From Campylobacter_A concisus_Y (GTDB taxonomy: Bacteria; Campylobacterota; Campylobacteria; Campylobacterales; Campylobacteraceae), in the NCBI RefSeq assembly GCF_902460415.1, contig NZ_CABPTY010000001.1, positions 654,275-718,274 of the forward strand: a DNA stretch of 64,000 nucleotides. The letters run 5' to 3'. Each line of letters starts with the position of its first letter. Position 1 is the stretch's first letter. Shown here piece after piece: positions 1 to 9,196 of this stretch. Under the pieces are notes generated by a model. It had not been told where the DNA came from. It saw only the letters and a list, made by a program, of their open reading frames with translations, and did no database searches. Both the position numbers and the translations under genes were made by a program.

Positions 1-356
1 AGTGGCTCTTTGCAAAACTCACTAAAACCGCTTGATTGGCAAATATCATCAGCTAAAGTTTCTATATCTCCAAGCTGTTTTGATTTATAAATTTGCAAAG
101 CTAGGCTCATTATAAAGTGCCAAATATCAACAACTTCTATGCGCAAATTTTGCTCATCAGTCTTAGCATCGATGCTCTTCCAGTGCTTCCAAGCAAAGCT
201 ATCAATAAGTTCAGCGCACTCCATATATATGCAACGTCTCCAGCTGATCAATTTATTTTTATTAGTATAACCATTTTCCCAGCCAAGCCCATTTGTCTCA
301 TCATTTAGGCTTTGCTGCATCTTTAACATCTCTAAAATAATCGTTCTTTCATTCAT
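1..356 (-). CDS. dut: Dimeric dUTPase (partial, C-terminus off window)
   Basis: The minus-strand frame opens with an ATG at 356 and runs off the left edge, so about 118 residues are visible. Residues about 20-30 read NDETNGLGWENGY, followed by KLISWRRCIYMECAELIDSFAWKHWK and, further on, EVVDIWHF. These acidic helices (ExxE and ExxD metal ligands) are characteristic of the all-alpha dimeric dUTPase of Campylobacter, related to MazG, and not of the trimeric beta-type. The enzyme hydrolyses dUTP (and dUDP) to dUMP, keeping uracil out of DNA and supplying thymidylate synthesis. The start is the first ATG of the frame. The missing 3' end cannot be judged. Confidence 0.85.
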   Translation of the reverse strand, partial: MNERTIILEMLKMQQSLNDETNGLGWENGYTNKNKLISWRRCIYMECAELIDSFAWKHWKSIDAKTDEQNLRIEVVDIWHFIMSLALQIYKSKQLGDIETLADDICQSSGFSEFCKEP

Positions 357-486
357 TTTAGGCCTTTAAAAATTTTAAAGGATTATAACAAAAAATTATT
401 AAATGCCACGAGACAAGCTTGACTTAAATCATTTTATGTATAAAATTTAGGAGCTAAAATTAGCAAAAAATTTCAAAGGAGAAAAA

Positions 487-675
487 ATGAGAGAAAAAGA
501 TCTAGTGGCTTGCAATGTTTGCGGACTAAAAAGCAGTGATGATACAAATGCAGTTTTTATCCACGCTCATAAAAATGGCGAAGAAGTTGATATCTGCACC
601 AGTTGTGTTCCAAGCGTGATCCATGGCTCAGGCATGGTCGTAAAATCAAACGAAGAGATAAAGGCTGAAATTTAA
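487..675 (+). CDS. Small zinc-ribbon-like protein, function unknown
   Basis: This 62-residue protein has two CxxC knuckles, C9-C12 and C37-C40, separated by 24 residues, an arrangement expected to bind one zinc or iron ion. It has no signal peptide or membrane segment, so it is probably cytoplasmic. A strong ribosome site (AAAGGAG) lies 5 bases before the ATG, and a TATAAAAT-like -10 lies upstream near 438-446. It stands alone, and its stop overlaps by 4 bases the stop of the convergent GGDEF/EAL gene. I do not recognise a named family. The regular Cys pairs and good start signals support a real gene. Confidence 0.72.
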   Translation: MREKDLVACNVCGLKSSDDTNAVFIHAHKNGEEVDICTSCVPSVIHGSGMVVKSNEEIKAEI

Positions 676-2987
676 ACTTTAGCTATCATTTGAGGATCTT
701 GTCTTACAAGGTCTTCAAATTCTTCTGCACTCATAGGGCGAGATAAGAAAAGTCCTTGCACTTCATTACAATCAAGCTCTTTTAAGAAACAAATGTCTTC
801 TTCTCTTTCTATGCCTTTTGCACCAACTTTTATCTTCATTGCCTTTGCTAAATCGATAATTGCAGATACGATTTGTGCATCTATTTTGCTATTTGATGCT
901 TGAGCAACAAATTCACTTGCTATTTTTATACGCTTAACACCGTATTTTCTAATGTAAATAAATGAAGTATATCCAGAGCCAAAATTATCTATGCAAACGT
1001 CTATATTATTTTCTTTAAGAATAGAAAAAATTTTATCAAGCGTTTTAGAATTATTTGTCCATATTTCTTCGCCAAATTCTATTTCAAAAAGCTCTGGATT
1101 TATATGATGCGAGCGTAAGCTAGAAACAAAATCTAAAACAAATTTTTCTGATTTACTTTGAATCTGCGCAACATTTATGCTTATTTTTGGTATCAAGAGT
1201 TTTTCTTTTTGCCATCTATCTACATACCCTATGGTCTTTGAAACCAAAAGCGAGCAAATATCGTTTAAGATATCACTATTTATATTGACTTCTTTCATAA
1301 ATTTGCTTGCTTCCATCAAGCCAAATTTTTCTGATTTCCAATATAAAAAAACCTCTGCGTAGATCATTTTTTCGATTTTTAGATCAAATATTGGTTGAAA
1401 ATATGCATGAAGGTCTTCTTGCAAATTAGCTTTTTTAAGCGCGATCTCGATACTTGAGCTTAGGTGCATTTCATTGCTAATTTTATCACTATAAACCATA
1501 GGATTTAAAGCTGGATTTTTCTTGGCGTAATACATTGCCATATCTGCATTTTTTATAATATTTCTTGGATTTGCCATGCTATTTTTTGTTGCTACATCTA
1601 TGCCTATTATACACTTAAGCCCAAAATGATATCTATCTATTTGAATTGGCTTTTCAATAGCATCTTTTAAGGCAATACCAAGATTTAAGCGTTTTGTATG
1701 ACTATTTATCTCCATTTTTGCTAATACGATAAATTCGTCCGCACTAATCCTTGCTATGGCCTCTTGTCTATTGCAAACTTCAAGTATCCTTTTTGCAACT
1801 AATTTTAAAATTCTATCGCCTATTTCATGCCCGTAAGATGTATTTATGCTTTTAAAACGGCTTAAATTTATATAATAAACTGCGATTTCCTCATCTTCAG
1901 AAATGCTTTTACACATTCTCTCAAGCTCATTTACTATAAAATTTCTATTGCCAAGATCTGTTAGATAGTCTTTCTCAGACATATCTTGAAGCCTTAAATT
2001 TGCGAGCATAAGTTCATTGGTCCGCTCATGCATCGACTTTTCCATCTCTCTATGAAGATTTCTCTCATAATCTAATATTTTTCTACTTGCAATAGAGCTT
2101 TTAACGTAGTAATTAACAATAGCATTTACAACCAAGATAAATAGTGAGATAAGTGCACTAAAAGATGTTAGATCTTCCTGTAACAGCAAAGGCAAAACTA
2201 TTATTATTGGTAGCCATTTTGATCCTATTGAGATATCTTTATCGGTATTTGTAACATATTCATTTTTAGCTTTTAAATGAAAAGCTCCTATCATCAAAAA
2301 AAAGAAAGGAACGATATATAAAAAATCTATTTTATGGCCAAAATTTACATTTGAGATCTGGCTATAAAAAATAAATAAATTTAGCATCGTAAATAAAATG
2401 CTAGCCGATATAAGGTAAAAGCCGCTAATTTTTATATGAAGCAAACTACTTGTAAAAATCTCACTTAAAGTAATAAAAAGTATAAGAAAATTTATGGCTA
2501 CAATAGAGAGAAAAACGATATTTGATCCATTATTTATCATCGATGAAATATCTATTTCGTCAAAAATACCATATATTAAAATTACTATTAAAAAAAAGAC
2601 ACTTATGCTATCCATAATGATGGCTAGTTTCTCTTGGCTGGCTACAAATTTTGAATACAAAAATATACTAACGCCAGTTAAAATAGATATCATCGGCAAC
2701 ATAAAAAATACATCAAGATACGCGTAAGAACTATGAGTCCGCAATAGTATATCTTGATTTAACACCATTAATGCATCGCAAATAGACCATAAAAAAACAC
2801 CAAAACATATTGCAAGCCAATGCGTTATTTTGGTTTTTACTTTATCCATTGAAGTATAAATGCCAAAAGTTATTATAAAGAAACTAAGCAAAATAGATAT
2901 TTTTCCAATTAGATTATAGTCTAGTAAAGATGCTAATAGTGCAAATACGAATAGCACTACAACTGCAATTAAAATCCATTTTCGCAT
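672..2987 (-). CDS. Membrane GGDEF-EAL protein with degenerate catalytic motifs
   Basis: This 771-residue protein has an N-terminal half of about eight or nine hydrophobic helices (to about residue 310), a short coiled linker, a GGDEF domain (about 345-500) and an EAL domain (about 515-765). The signature GGDEF is replaced by SADEF near residue 415. The EAL signature is replaced by EVF near 543, the DDFGTG loop by DNFGSG near 667, and EGVE by KGIE. Several metal ligands of both enzymes are therefore missing, so it probably neither makes nor degrades cyclic di-GMP and is more likely a sensor or scaffold. It is a paralogue of the gene at 3650-5977, which keeps an intact EAL site. A -10 box (TATAAT, minus strand) lies at 3049-3054. 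Confidence 0.88.
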   Translation of the reverse strand: MRKWILIAVVVLFVFALLASLLDYNLIGKISILLSFFIITFGIYTSMDKVKTKITHWLAICFGVFLWSICDALMVLNQDILLRTHSSYAYLDVFFMLPMISILTGVSIFLYSKFVASQEKLAIIMDSISVFFLIVILIYGIFDEIDISSMINNGSNIVFLSIVAINFLILFITLSEIFTSSLLHIKISGFYLISASILFTMLNLFIFYSQISNVNFGHKIDFLYIVPFFFLMIGAFHLKAKNEYVTNTDKDISIGSKWLPIIIVLPLLLQEDLTSFSALISLFILVVNAIVNYYVKSSIASRKILDYERNLHREMEKSMHERTNELMLANLRLQDMSEKDYLTDLGNRNFIVNELERMCKSISEDEEIAVYYINLSRFKSINTSYGHEIGDRILKLVAKRILEVCNRQEAIARISADEFIVLAKMEINSHTKRLNLGIALKDAIEKPIQIDRYHFGLKCIIGIDVATKNSMANPRNIIKNADMAMYYAKKNPALNPMVYSDKISNEMHLSSSIEIALKKANLQEDLHAYFQPIFDLKIEKMIYAEVFLYWKSEKFGLMEASKFMKEVNINSDILNDICSLLVSKTIGYVDRWQKEKLLIPKISINVAQIQSKSEKFVLDFVSSLRSHHINPELFEIEFGEEIWTNNSKTLDKIFSILKENNIDVCIDNFGSGYTSFIYIRKYGVKRIKIASEFVAQASNSKIDAQIVSAIIDLAKAMKIKVGAKGIEREEDICFLKELDCNEVQGLFLSRPMSAEEFEDLVRQDPQMIAKV

Positions 2988-3048
2988 ACCAGTTATAGAT
3001 GATTTTGATATTAAAAAAATAGTGTCCCTCTCCTAAGAAATAGTCCAA

Positions 3049-3054
3049 ATTATA
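3049..3054 (-). promoter_or_regulatory. -10 box of the degenerate GGDEF-EAL gene
   Basis: A minus-strand TATAAT is preceded by TTTTTG, giving the extended -10 form usual for the Campylobacter main sigma factor, which barely uses a -35. It lies about 60 bases upstream of the ATG at 2987. The assignment rests on the motif and its position only. Confidence 0.45.
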
Positions 3055-3077
3055 CAAAAATTGACTTTGCTTTTGGT

Positions 3078-3083
3078 TATAAT
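3078..3083 (+). promoter_or_regulatory. -10 box of the YcxB-like gene
   Basis: TATAAT preceded by TTTTGGT lies 35 bases upstream of the ATG at 3118. It faces away from the minus-strand -10 at 3049-3054, so the two genes share a short divergent promoter region. The ribosome site AAAGG lies 7 bases before the start. Confidence 0.5.
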
Positions 3084-3117
3084 TTCCCAAAAATTTTAAA
3101 ATTCACAAAGGTATCTT

Positions 3118-3657
3118 ATGAAGTGCAATATCGTCATAAATGGACAAAATTTAATAGATTATAAATCTTTTATCTTATTTTTCTCAAGGGCGGCAAGAAA
3201 GCAGTATTTTATAAACACATTTATGATATTTACTGAAGCCATCATAGCTGGTTTTGTTGCTGATATGCTATTAAAAAGTAAAATTTTTACTGTTATTGGG
3301 GCTGTTTTTGCTATATTTTGGATCATTTTTTATCCTATTTTTTTAAAAAGAAGTCGCATAGCTGCATTAAAAAGAATTGAAATTTCAGACGTTCAAAAGC
3401 AAATGAATTTTGAAGTAAATGAGAAATTTCTGGCTTATTACGAAAACGAACCCAAAGAAAATGAAAAATTTGGCCTAAATGAAGTTAGTGAAATTTATAA
3501 ACTCAAAAATATTTTTATCATTTTTTTAGAAGAAAAAATTCATCTAATAATCCCAAAAGATGAAGTTAGCTCAAAAATGATAAATGAGCTGGCCAAACTT
3601 TGCCATAAAGATATTTTGAAATTTGAAAATTTTAGCGCAAAGAGCGTGCTTAAATAG
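3118..3657 (+). CDS. YcxB-like membrane protein
   Basis: This 179-residue protein has a short cytoplasmic N-terminus, two adjacent hydrophobic helices (about 38-58 and 62-80) followed by a positive stretch (KRSRIAALKR), and a C-terminal soluble part containing IFIIFLEEKIHLIIPKDEVS. That layout matches the YcxB-like family, in which a two-helix anchor precedes a small PH-like beta domain of unknown role. It lies between the two minus-strand GGDEF/EAL genes and overlaps the end of the second by 8 bases. No enzymatic residues are evident. It could be a partner of the cyclic di-GMP proteins, but only position suggests it. Confidence 0.75.
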   Translation: MKCNIVINGQNLIDYKSFILFFSRAARKQYFINTFMIFTEAIIAGFVADMLLKSKIFTVIGAVFAIFWIIFYPIFLKRSRIAALKRIEISDVQKQMNFEVNEKFLAYYENEPKENEKFGLNEVSEIYKLKNIFIIFLEEKIHLIIPKDEVSSKMINELAKLCHKDILKFENFSAKSVLK

Positions 3658-5977
3658 CACTTATTATAAGCTTTTCAAAATCCTCTGCACTCATTGGCTT
3701 GCCCCAAAGATACCCTTGCACCTCATCGCATCCAAGCTCTCTTAAAATTTCAAGCTGGGTTTCATCTTCGACGCCTTCAGCAATAGTCTTTAGCTCCACA
3801 TTTTTAGCCAAAGCTATAACGCTTTTTACTACGTCTTTATCTATATCATTTTTAGCAATATTATCTATCAGCTCTTTAGCGATCTTTAGACGACTCATAG
3901 GATATTTTTTGATGTAATTCATCGATGAAAAACCGGTACCAAAATCATCTATGGAGATGCAAATTCCTCTATTTGAAAGCTCGGATAACGCACTTTGCAT
4001 CATCTCTTCGGCATTGACAAGGCTAGCCTCAGTGATCTCAACATCTACACAAGATGGATCGATGCCGTATCTATCTATATAGCTTAAAAATTTAGATGCA
4101 AAATTTATATTATCAATCTGTTTTGGTGAGATATTTATACCTATTTTTAGGTTTGTATTATATTTTTCATTCCAAAAGGCCATTTGTTTTATAGCATTTT
4201 TTGCCACCCATTTTCCTATCGCATTGATAATAGAGCTTTGTTCGGCTATTGGGATAAATTTTGATTGATCTACCGGACCTTTTATAGGAGAGTTCCACCT
4301 AACAAGAGCCTCTGCTCCTACTATTTTTTTACCTTCTATTAGATATTGGGGCTGAAATTTTAGCTCAAATTCTTCATCAAAGCTTATGCTATTTAGCAAT
4401 ATTTCTATATAGTTTCTATCCTGAATCATGCTTTTTATATCATTATAAAAAACATACTTTTCAGATGCGTCTTTTTTTGCTGCTTCTAGTGCTGCTTCTG
4501 ATTGCATGATAAAATCATCAGCCAAAATTTCACTAGTTTGTGTCGAGCTAATCCCTATTTTTGCATCAAGTACAATTTTATAATCATCTATAACTATTGG
4601 CTCTGAAATAGCTTTTAGTAGATAGCGTAAAAATTCCCTGCAATGTACATTTTCATTTTGCTTGACAACAACAATAAAGTCATCGCCGCCAGATCTTGCA
4701 AATAAGGAATCGTTTGGTGGCAATATTGACTCAATATTTAAAGCAAACTTTGCTATTACATCATCGCCGATATAATGCCCGTACGAGTCATTTATCGCCT
4801 TAAAATGGTTTATGTCAATACTATAAATATCTATCTTTTCGCCAAGCGCCTTTGACTTTATCATCTCTTCAAGCCTTGCGATAAAATACTGGCGATTTAG
4901 AGCATTTGTTAGATAATCATATTTACTGATCCTTTGTAGGTGCCTATTTGTCTCTTCAAGCTCTTTTACTTTACTTTCTATCTGATTATTTAATACTTTT
5001 TTGATATGTATTTCACGTTTAATTAAAATATCCATCTTTCTAACATTAGAAAATGTATAAGATAATGCCCCGTATGCAAGCAAAGTAACTAAAATAGAAA
5101 ATAACCATGTCAAATTTATCTTCCAAGAGTACAAGATCATAATCATCAAAAATACGGCGAAAACAAATAGCTTTTGTATTAAAATTTTATCAAAATCGTT
5201 TCTGAGTGCCCTAAATTTTAGATTTGCCTCACCCTCTCTTAAATGAAGCGCAGCAACAAACAACATAAAAAATGAACTCTTAAATACAATGTCGTATCCA
5301 GAAAAGGATATTTCATCTATCCAAAAATCCATTGTAGTGGTAAAAACATCATAAGTGCTTATTACAATAAGTGCTATCAAGCATAAAAGTATAGATAGTC
5401 TTCTTTTTGAAAATTTGAGTGAAAAAAACGCAACAAATGAAGTACAAAACATAAATAAATCTATGGCGATGTAACTTAGATTAAAAAAATCTTTTTGACT
5501 TAAAACTTGAGTTAAATTTCTATTAAAAATCATAAACCACATAAAACTAAAATATATTGCGGAAATAGAGACTGAGTCCACAAATACTTGCATTAAAAAT
5601 AAATTTTTCAAATTTTTGATCAAAATATAAAAAGCAGAAAATGCAAACATAAAATATGAGACCAAGTATGAGATTTGTATAAAATTGACTTTAGGGAGAA
5701 ATTGTTTAAGAAAATCAACCTTATCATATAGCATCCACATAGTGTCTGATGCTACCCAGCAAGTAAGGCCTAATAATATATATATCCAATATGTTTTTAA
5801 ATTTTTTGTCTCTTTTAGCTTTAAAAAGATAAATAATGTGATCATAAAATCAAATAGAGCAGTAATTATGCCATTATAAAAACTACTAGCAATAAAATAA
5901 CTAACAACATATACACAAAAAAGTATTAACATAAATAAAAAAGATACTTGATTTTCGTTACTTATTTTACTTATCAT
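3650..5977 (-). CDS. Membrane GGDEF-EAL cyclic di-GMP phosphodiesterase (probable)
   Basis: This 775-residue protein has about nine N-terminal membrane helices (to about 320), a coiled linker, a GGDEF domain with GGDDF near residue 431, and a C-terminal EAL domain. The EAL domain is intact: EALVRW near 555, NISPKQ, VEITEA, IDDFGTG near 675, RLKIAKELI and EGVEDE are all present, so cleavage of cyclic di-GMP to pGpG is expected. The Asp in place of Glu in GGDDF makes cyclase activity doubtful, and the domain may instead bind GTP as a regulatory module. It lies 9 bases upstream of ciaB's 3' end on the same strand and shares its architecture with 672-2987, pointing to an old duplication. Confidence 0.9.
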   Translation of the reverse strand: MISKISNENQVSFLFMLILFCVYVVSYFIASSFYNGIITALFDFMITLFIFLKLKETKNLKTYWIYILLGLTCWVASDTMWMLYDKVDFLKQFLPKVNFIQISYLVSYFMFAFSAFYILIKNLKNLFLMQVFVDSVSISAIYFSFMWFMIFNRNLTQVLSQKDFFNLSYIAIDLFMFCTSFVAFFSLKFSKRRLSILLCLIALIVISTYDVFTTTMDFWIDEISFSGYDIVFKSSFFMLFVAALHLREGEANLKFRALRNDFDKILIQKLFVFAVFLMIMILYSWKINLTWLFSILVTLLAYGALSYTFSNVRKMDILIKREIHIKKVLNNQIESKVKELEETNRHLQRISKYDYLTNALNRQYFIARLEEMIKSKALGEKIDIYSIDINHFKAINDSYGHYIGDDVIAKFALNIESILPPNDSLFARSGGDDFIVVVKQNENVHCREFLRYLLKAISEPIVIDDYKIVLDAKIGISSTQTSEILADDFIMQSEAALEAAKKDASEKYVFYNDIKSMIQDRNYIEILLNSISFDEEFELKFQPQYLIEGKKIVGAEALVRWNSPIKGPVDQSKFIPIAEQSSIINAIGKWVAKNAIKQMAFWNEKYNTNLKIGINISPKQIDNINFASKFLSYIDRYGIDPSCVDVEITEASLVNAEEMMQSALSELSNRGICISIDDFGTGFSSMNYIKKYPMSRLKIAKELIDNIAKNDIDKDVVKSVIALAKNVELKTIAEGVEDETQLEILRELGCDEVQGYLWGKPMSAEDFEKLIISAI

Positions 5978-5986
5978 GTTTCGTCT

Positions 5987-7828
5987 TTATCTATCTTTCT
6001 CTACCTTTTTGGCTAAACTTTGCCACTTTTGCCACTCACCACTATCATCTACGTCATTGCCGATAGCTTCGTATCTAGCGTAAAAATGCTCAACAAATTT
6101 CTTGCACTCTTCATCTTTTGGCAGATAGCTTAGCTCATCTTTTTGGCAAAATTTCTCTAAAAATGTGCTCGCATCATCTTTTTTAGCGTATGTTTGCGCT
6201 AGATCGTAGTAGTTTTCTAAGCAAATTTCTTTAAATTTAGCGTAAGCTTGTTCGCTCATATCCACGCTTAGTTTGCCATCAAATTTAAGCGCTCCAGCTC
6301 TAAAAAGTAGGCTAAGATGTATGAGCCCCTCGCAGTAGTAAGCCCTCACCTCATCGACCTTTCGCCATGCGATAAGCCCAACCGCACGGGCGATCAGCTC
6401 GTGAAAGACGGCCATTTTATACTCCGCCTCTTCGTGCAAGAAGAAATTTACTAACCCGCCAGTCGTCGCCTTGTACTCTTCTATAAATTTAAAGACGCCA
6501 CTTTTATTCATGCTCATCTCGGTATCAAGTCCGATAAAGAGAATGTGCCCAAACTCATGACCGATCGTTGAGATTTCATAGACTTTTTTCCAAATTTTTG
6601 GCTTTAAAAATAAAATCTCTCTACCAAAATCTAAAAATTCCTTGCTAAAAATTTCAGCCCCAAGCTTCATAAAAGGCTTTGCCTTTGCTCCTTCATAGAC
6701 GTGATTTACAAAGGCAAAAATTTTCTTGCCACATTTTGCGCTAACACTCTCATCGTTTGGCACGACCTGAGCGCTAAAAAGCCCGTTTAGCTCGGCACCG
6801 TAATAAATCATCGGCACGCTTATATAAAGCTGCGTTCTAGCGATATTTTCACTAACTGCCCTATTTGTCTCAGCGTTATCAAATTTTATCTTTTCGCAAA
6901 CACTCTTATAAGTTTTTGCCACTTTTTCTTTAAAATTATGCTCATCTATGCCCTCGCTATCAACAAGCCTGATATCCCACTCAAGCGCAACCGCGTGCGT
7001 GTATGCATCTTCGTAGTATTCTAGTGGATGGCCTGGCTGAAGCGGACCTTTTACATCCATCCACGCTATCTCAGCCTCTTGCCAAGCGTTTATCACCTTT
7101 GTAATATCTTCTTCACAAAAGGCATTTTGTAGCTTTTCAAGGTATTTGACATAAGATTTTTGCTCGTCATTTTTGGCTAAATTTCTTAAAATTTCAAGAT
7201 TTTTTTCAAATACTTTTTTAAGCTCACTAACCTCATCTTTAAAGGCAAGTGCGTAAGGCAAAAAGCTAAATTTCTCATCCTCCATACAAACTGCGCCGTA
7301 AGTTCTATCAGCTCTTACGCCATTAGCATCACACTGAAACAAAGCATTTTTAGTGATAAACTCATTTGCCATACCAAGATCACTAAATTTAGCTTCAAAC
7401 TCTTTATTTGTAGTGTCGATAATGCGATCTTGCCATGAAATTTGCCACGCATTTAGGCTAAGCCCAAGCTCGTGTATTGCTTCTACAAAAGCTTGATTAA
7501 ACTGATCTAAAATTTTCTCTTCTTTTGCTTTTTTTATAAGCTCTGAGTGCAGATTTTCATATAAATTTCTAACGTAGTTATACATTAAATTTAGTACGTT
7601 TTTTTGCTCGTACTCGTCTAAATTTATCTTTTTTAGCTCATTTTGAAGCGGATCAACTTTAAGATCTACTATCCTTCTTGCAAGGGCTAGTTTTTGGCTT
7701 GGTGTGCCAGCAAGACCACAAATTTTAACAGCCTCGTTTATGATATCATCGTCCAAATTTTTATAAATAGCATTTAATTTGAATTTTTGCTCTTTTGTAA
7801 GCTCATTTAATCTTTTAAAATCGTTCAT
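5987..7828 (-). CDS. ciaB: Invasion antigen CiaB-like protein with a zincin motif
   Basis: At 613 residues this fits the length and composition of Campylobacter CiaB, described in C. jejuni as a protein needed for host-cell entry. As in C. jejuni, the divergent neighbour is an acyl-CoA thioesterase. It has no signal peptide or membrane helix. Near residues 421-425 it contains HEFGH, and about 25 residues later EEYKATTGG. An HExxH helix followed by a downstream Glu is the gluzincin metallopeptidase signature, so a zinc peptidase activity is plausible, an inference from the motif. Much of the rest is helical and acidic. The start ATG follows a weak AGGGGA ribosome site. Confidence 0.85.
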   Translation of the reverse strand: MNDFKRLNELTKEQKFKLNAIYKNLDDDIINEAVKICGLAGTPSQKLALARRIVDLKVDPLQNELKKINLDEYEQKNVLNLMYNYVRNLYENLHSELIKKAKEEKILDQFNQAFVEAIHELGLSLNAWQISWQDRIIDTTNKEFEAKFSDLGMANEFITKNALFQCDANGVRADRTYGAVCMEDEKFSFLPYALAFKDEVSELKKVFEKNLEILRNLAKNDEQKSYVKYLEKLQNAFCEEDITKVINAWQEAEIAWMDVKGPLQPGHPLEYYEDAYTHAVALEWDIRLVDSEGIDEHNFKEKVAKTYKSVCEKIKFDNAETNRAVSENIARTQLYISVPMIYYGAELNGLFSAQVVPNDESVSAKCGKKIFAFVNHVYEGAKAKPFMKLGAEIFSKEFLDFGREILFLKPKIWKKVYEISTIGHEFGHILFIGLDTEMSMNKSGVFKFIEEYKATTGGLVNFFLHEEAEYKMAVFHELIARAVGLIAWRKVDEVRAYYCEGLIHLSLLFRAGALKFDGKLSVDMSEQAYAKFKEICLENYYDLAQTYAKKDDASTFLEKFCQKDELSYLPKDEECKKFVEHFYARYEAIGNDVDDSGEWQKWQSLAKKVEKDR

Positions 7829-7879
7829 ATTTTATCCCCTGAAGTTGCAAGATTTTAGCATAAAGCCATTAAAATTTGC

Positions 7880-7885
7880 TACAAT
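7880..7885 (+). promoter_or_regulatory. -10 box of the thioesterase gene
   Basis: TACAAT preceded by AAAATTTGC lies 34 bases before the ATG at 7919, with AAAGG as ribosome site. The assignment rests on the motif and its position. Confidence 0.4.
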
Positions 7886-7918
7886 CAACCAAAAATTTTA
7901 ACATCTAAAAGGTAAAAA

Positions 7919-8332
7919 ATGGATATTTTAAAAGATTTTGGTGAGCCGCGCATAAAACAAGTCATGCTACCAAAAGATACAAACTCAGCTGGAAATATAT
8001 TTGGTGGTTGGATAATGAGCCAGATCGACCTTGCAGGTGCACAAGCCGCAAGAGAAATTTCTCCCGAACGCGTTGTGACAATTTCTATGAAAGAGATCAT
8101 TTTCAAGCAACCAGTCTTTGTTGGCGATGTGTTAAGCTGCTACGCTAAAATCATCTCTGTTGGCAAAACCTCAATAACAACGCAAATAGAAGTAACCGCT
8201 CTTAGGCTAAATCCGGGCGGATATAGAGAAACTATACACGTTACTAGCGCTACCGCAACCTACGTCAGTGTGACAAAAGATGGACATAAAAAACCTATAG
8301 ATGAAAATCTAAAAAAACTTCATGGTTTTTAA
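7919..8332 (+). CDS. Acyl-CoA thioesterase, YciA-like hotdog fold
   Basis: This 137-residue protein covers one hotdog domain. The segment TNSAGNIFGGWIMSQIDLAGAQAA (about 20-43) is the hotdog motif with the Asp that activates water in YciA/acyl-CoA thioesterase II-type enzymes. The later segment VTISMKEIIFKQPVFVGDVL fits the same family. It should release free fatty acids and CoA from acyl-CoA in the cytoplasm, perhaps protecting the CoA pool. It is transcribed away from ciaB, the arrangement also seen around ciaB in C. jejuni. A clear hairpin terminator follows at 8339-8363, so it forms its own transcript. Confidence 0.9.
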   Translation: MDILKDFGEPRIKQVMLPKDTNSAGNIFGGWIMSQIDLAGAQAAREISPERVVTISMKEIIFKQPVFVGDVLSCYAKIISVGKTSITTQIEVTALRLNPGGYRETIHVTSATATYVSVTKDGHKKPIDENLKKLHGF

Positions 8333-8338
8333 GAATTT

Positions 8339-8363
8339 GGTTGCATTTTATGCAACCTTCTTT
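8339..8363 (+). terminator. Intrinsic terminator after the thioesterase
   Basis: GGTTGCAT, a 3-base loop, then ATGCAACC form an 8-bp stem followed by TTCTTT. It starts 6 bases after the stop codon. Confidence 0.8.
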
Positions 8364-8475
8364 AAAAATTAACACTATTTTTAAAAATTATTGAAATTTA
8401 AAAATTAAAAAGCAAAAATTTCAACTTGATTAAATACTTTCTAAGATAAAATCCAAAACTACTTTTGGGAGAATC

Positions 8476-9114
8476 ATGAAAAAGTCGCGTTTAGGTCTTT
8501 TGCAAACACAAATTTTAGATATCCTAACTCAATCCGAGCTTGATAAATTTGAGTACAAAAACCTTCCAAAAACAAGCATAATCTACACCGAAGAGATCAA
8601 GATCATCATTTTAAAAAGTGGCTGTGCAAAGCTCTCATTTTTTGAAGATGGAGAGGAATTTATCCTTTATCATTTAGAAGCGAGCAACATCGCCGTACTT
8701 GATGATAATTGCGCTTTTGAAGTGCTTGAAGATGCTGAAATTTATACTATAAATTTAAACAAAATAGGTGAAATTTTATCAAATGCAAATGTTGTAGATG
8801 AAATTTTAAAAGCTGTGTTAAATGCAGTGATCGTGCAACGCCAAATCATAAAATCAATACTTTTTGAAGATGCAAAAGGCAGGATTGCAAATTTTTTGAT
8901 CGAGCTTGCAAAGGAGCAGGATCTAAAGCAAAATGGATATCACTACATATTTTTGCCATTTTCTCTAAAGGTACTCTCAAGCTTTGTGGGGCTCAAACGC
9001 CAAAGCGCTTCAACTGCTTTTAATGAGCTTATAAAAGACGACATCATAAGAAAGATCACACCACACGAGTTTTTAATAATTGATTATGAAAAACTTGAAA
9101 GTTACACAAACTAA
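8476..9114 (+). CDS. Crp/Fnr-family transcription regulator
   Basis: This 212-residue protein has a degenerate cyclic-nucleotide-binding-like beta barrel (about 15-115), a long dimer helix (about 118-150) and a C-terminal winged helix-turn-helix (about 165-200; SSFVGLKRQSASTAFNELIKD is the recognition region). It lacks the N-terminal cysteine cluster of FNR, so it is not an iron-sulphur oxygen sensor. Campylobacter relatives of this class respond to nitrosative, redox or oxygen signals by other means. The start follows a GGGAGA ribosome site. It converges on focA, with a strong hairpin between them, so formate metabolism is a possible but unproven target. Confidence 0.82.
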   Translation: MKKSRLGLLQTQILDILTQSELDKFEYKNLPKTSIIYTEEIKIIILKSGCAKLSFFEDGEEFILYHLEASNIAVLDDNCAFEVLEDAEIYTINLNKIGEILSNANVVDEILKAVLNAVIVQRQIIKSILFEDAKGRIANFLIELAKEQDLKQNGYHYIFLPFSLKVLSSFVGLKRQSASTAFNELIKDDIIRKITPHEFLIIDYEKLESYTN

Positions 9115-9160
9115 AAATCAAAAATTTTTATAATGGCTAGCAAAGAGTAGCCTTAGAGGA

Positions 9161-9196
9161 TTAGTCTTTGCCAAAAAGCAAAGACTAAAAATTTTT
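9161..9196 (+). terminator. Intrinsic terminator between the regulator and focA
   Basis: TTAGTCTTTGC and GCAAAGACTAA form an 11-bp stem with a 6-base loop, followed by AAATTTTT. A smaller hairpin, GGCTA with TAGCC, sits just before it at about 9135-9152. The T-tract serves the plus-strand regulator gene. Confidence 0.78.
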
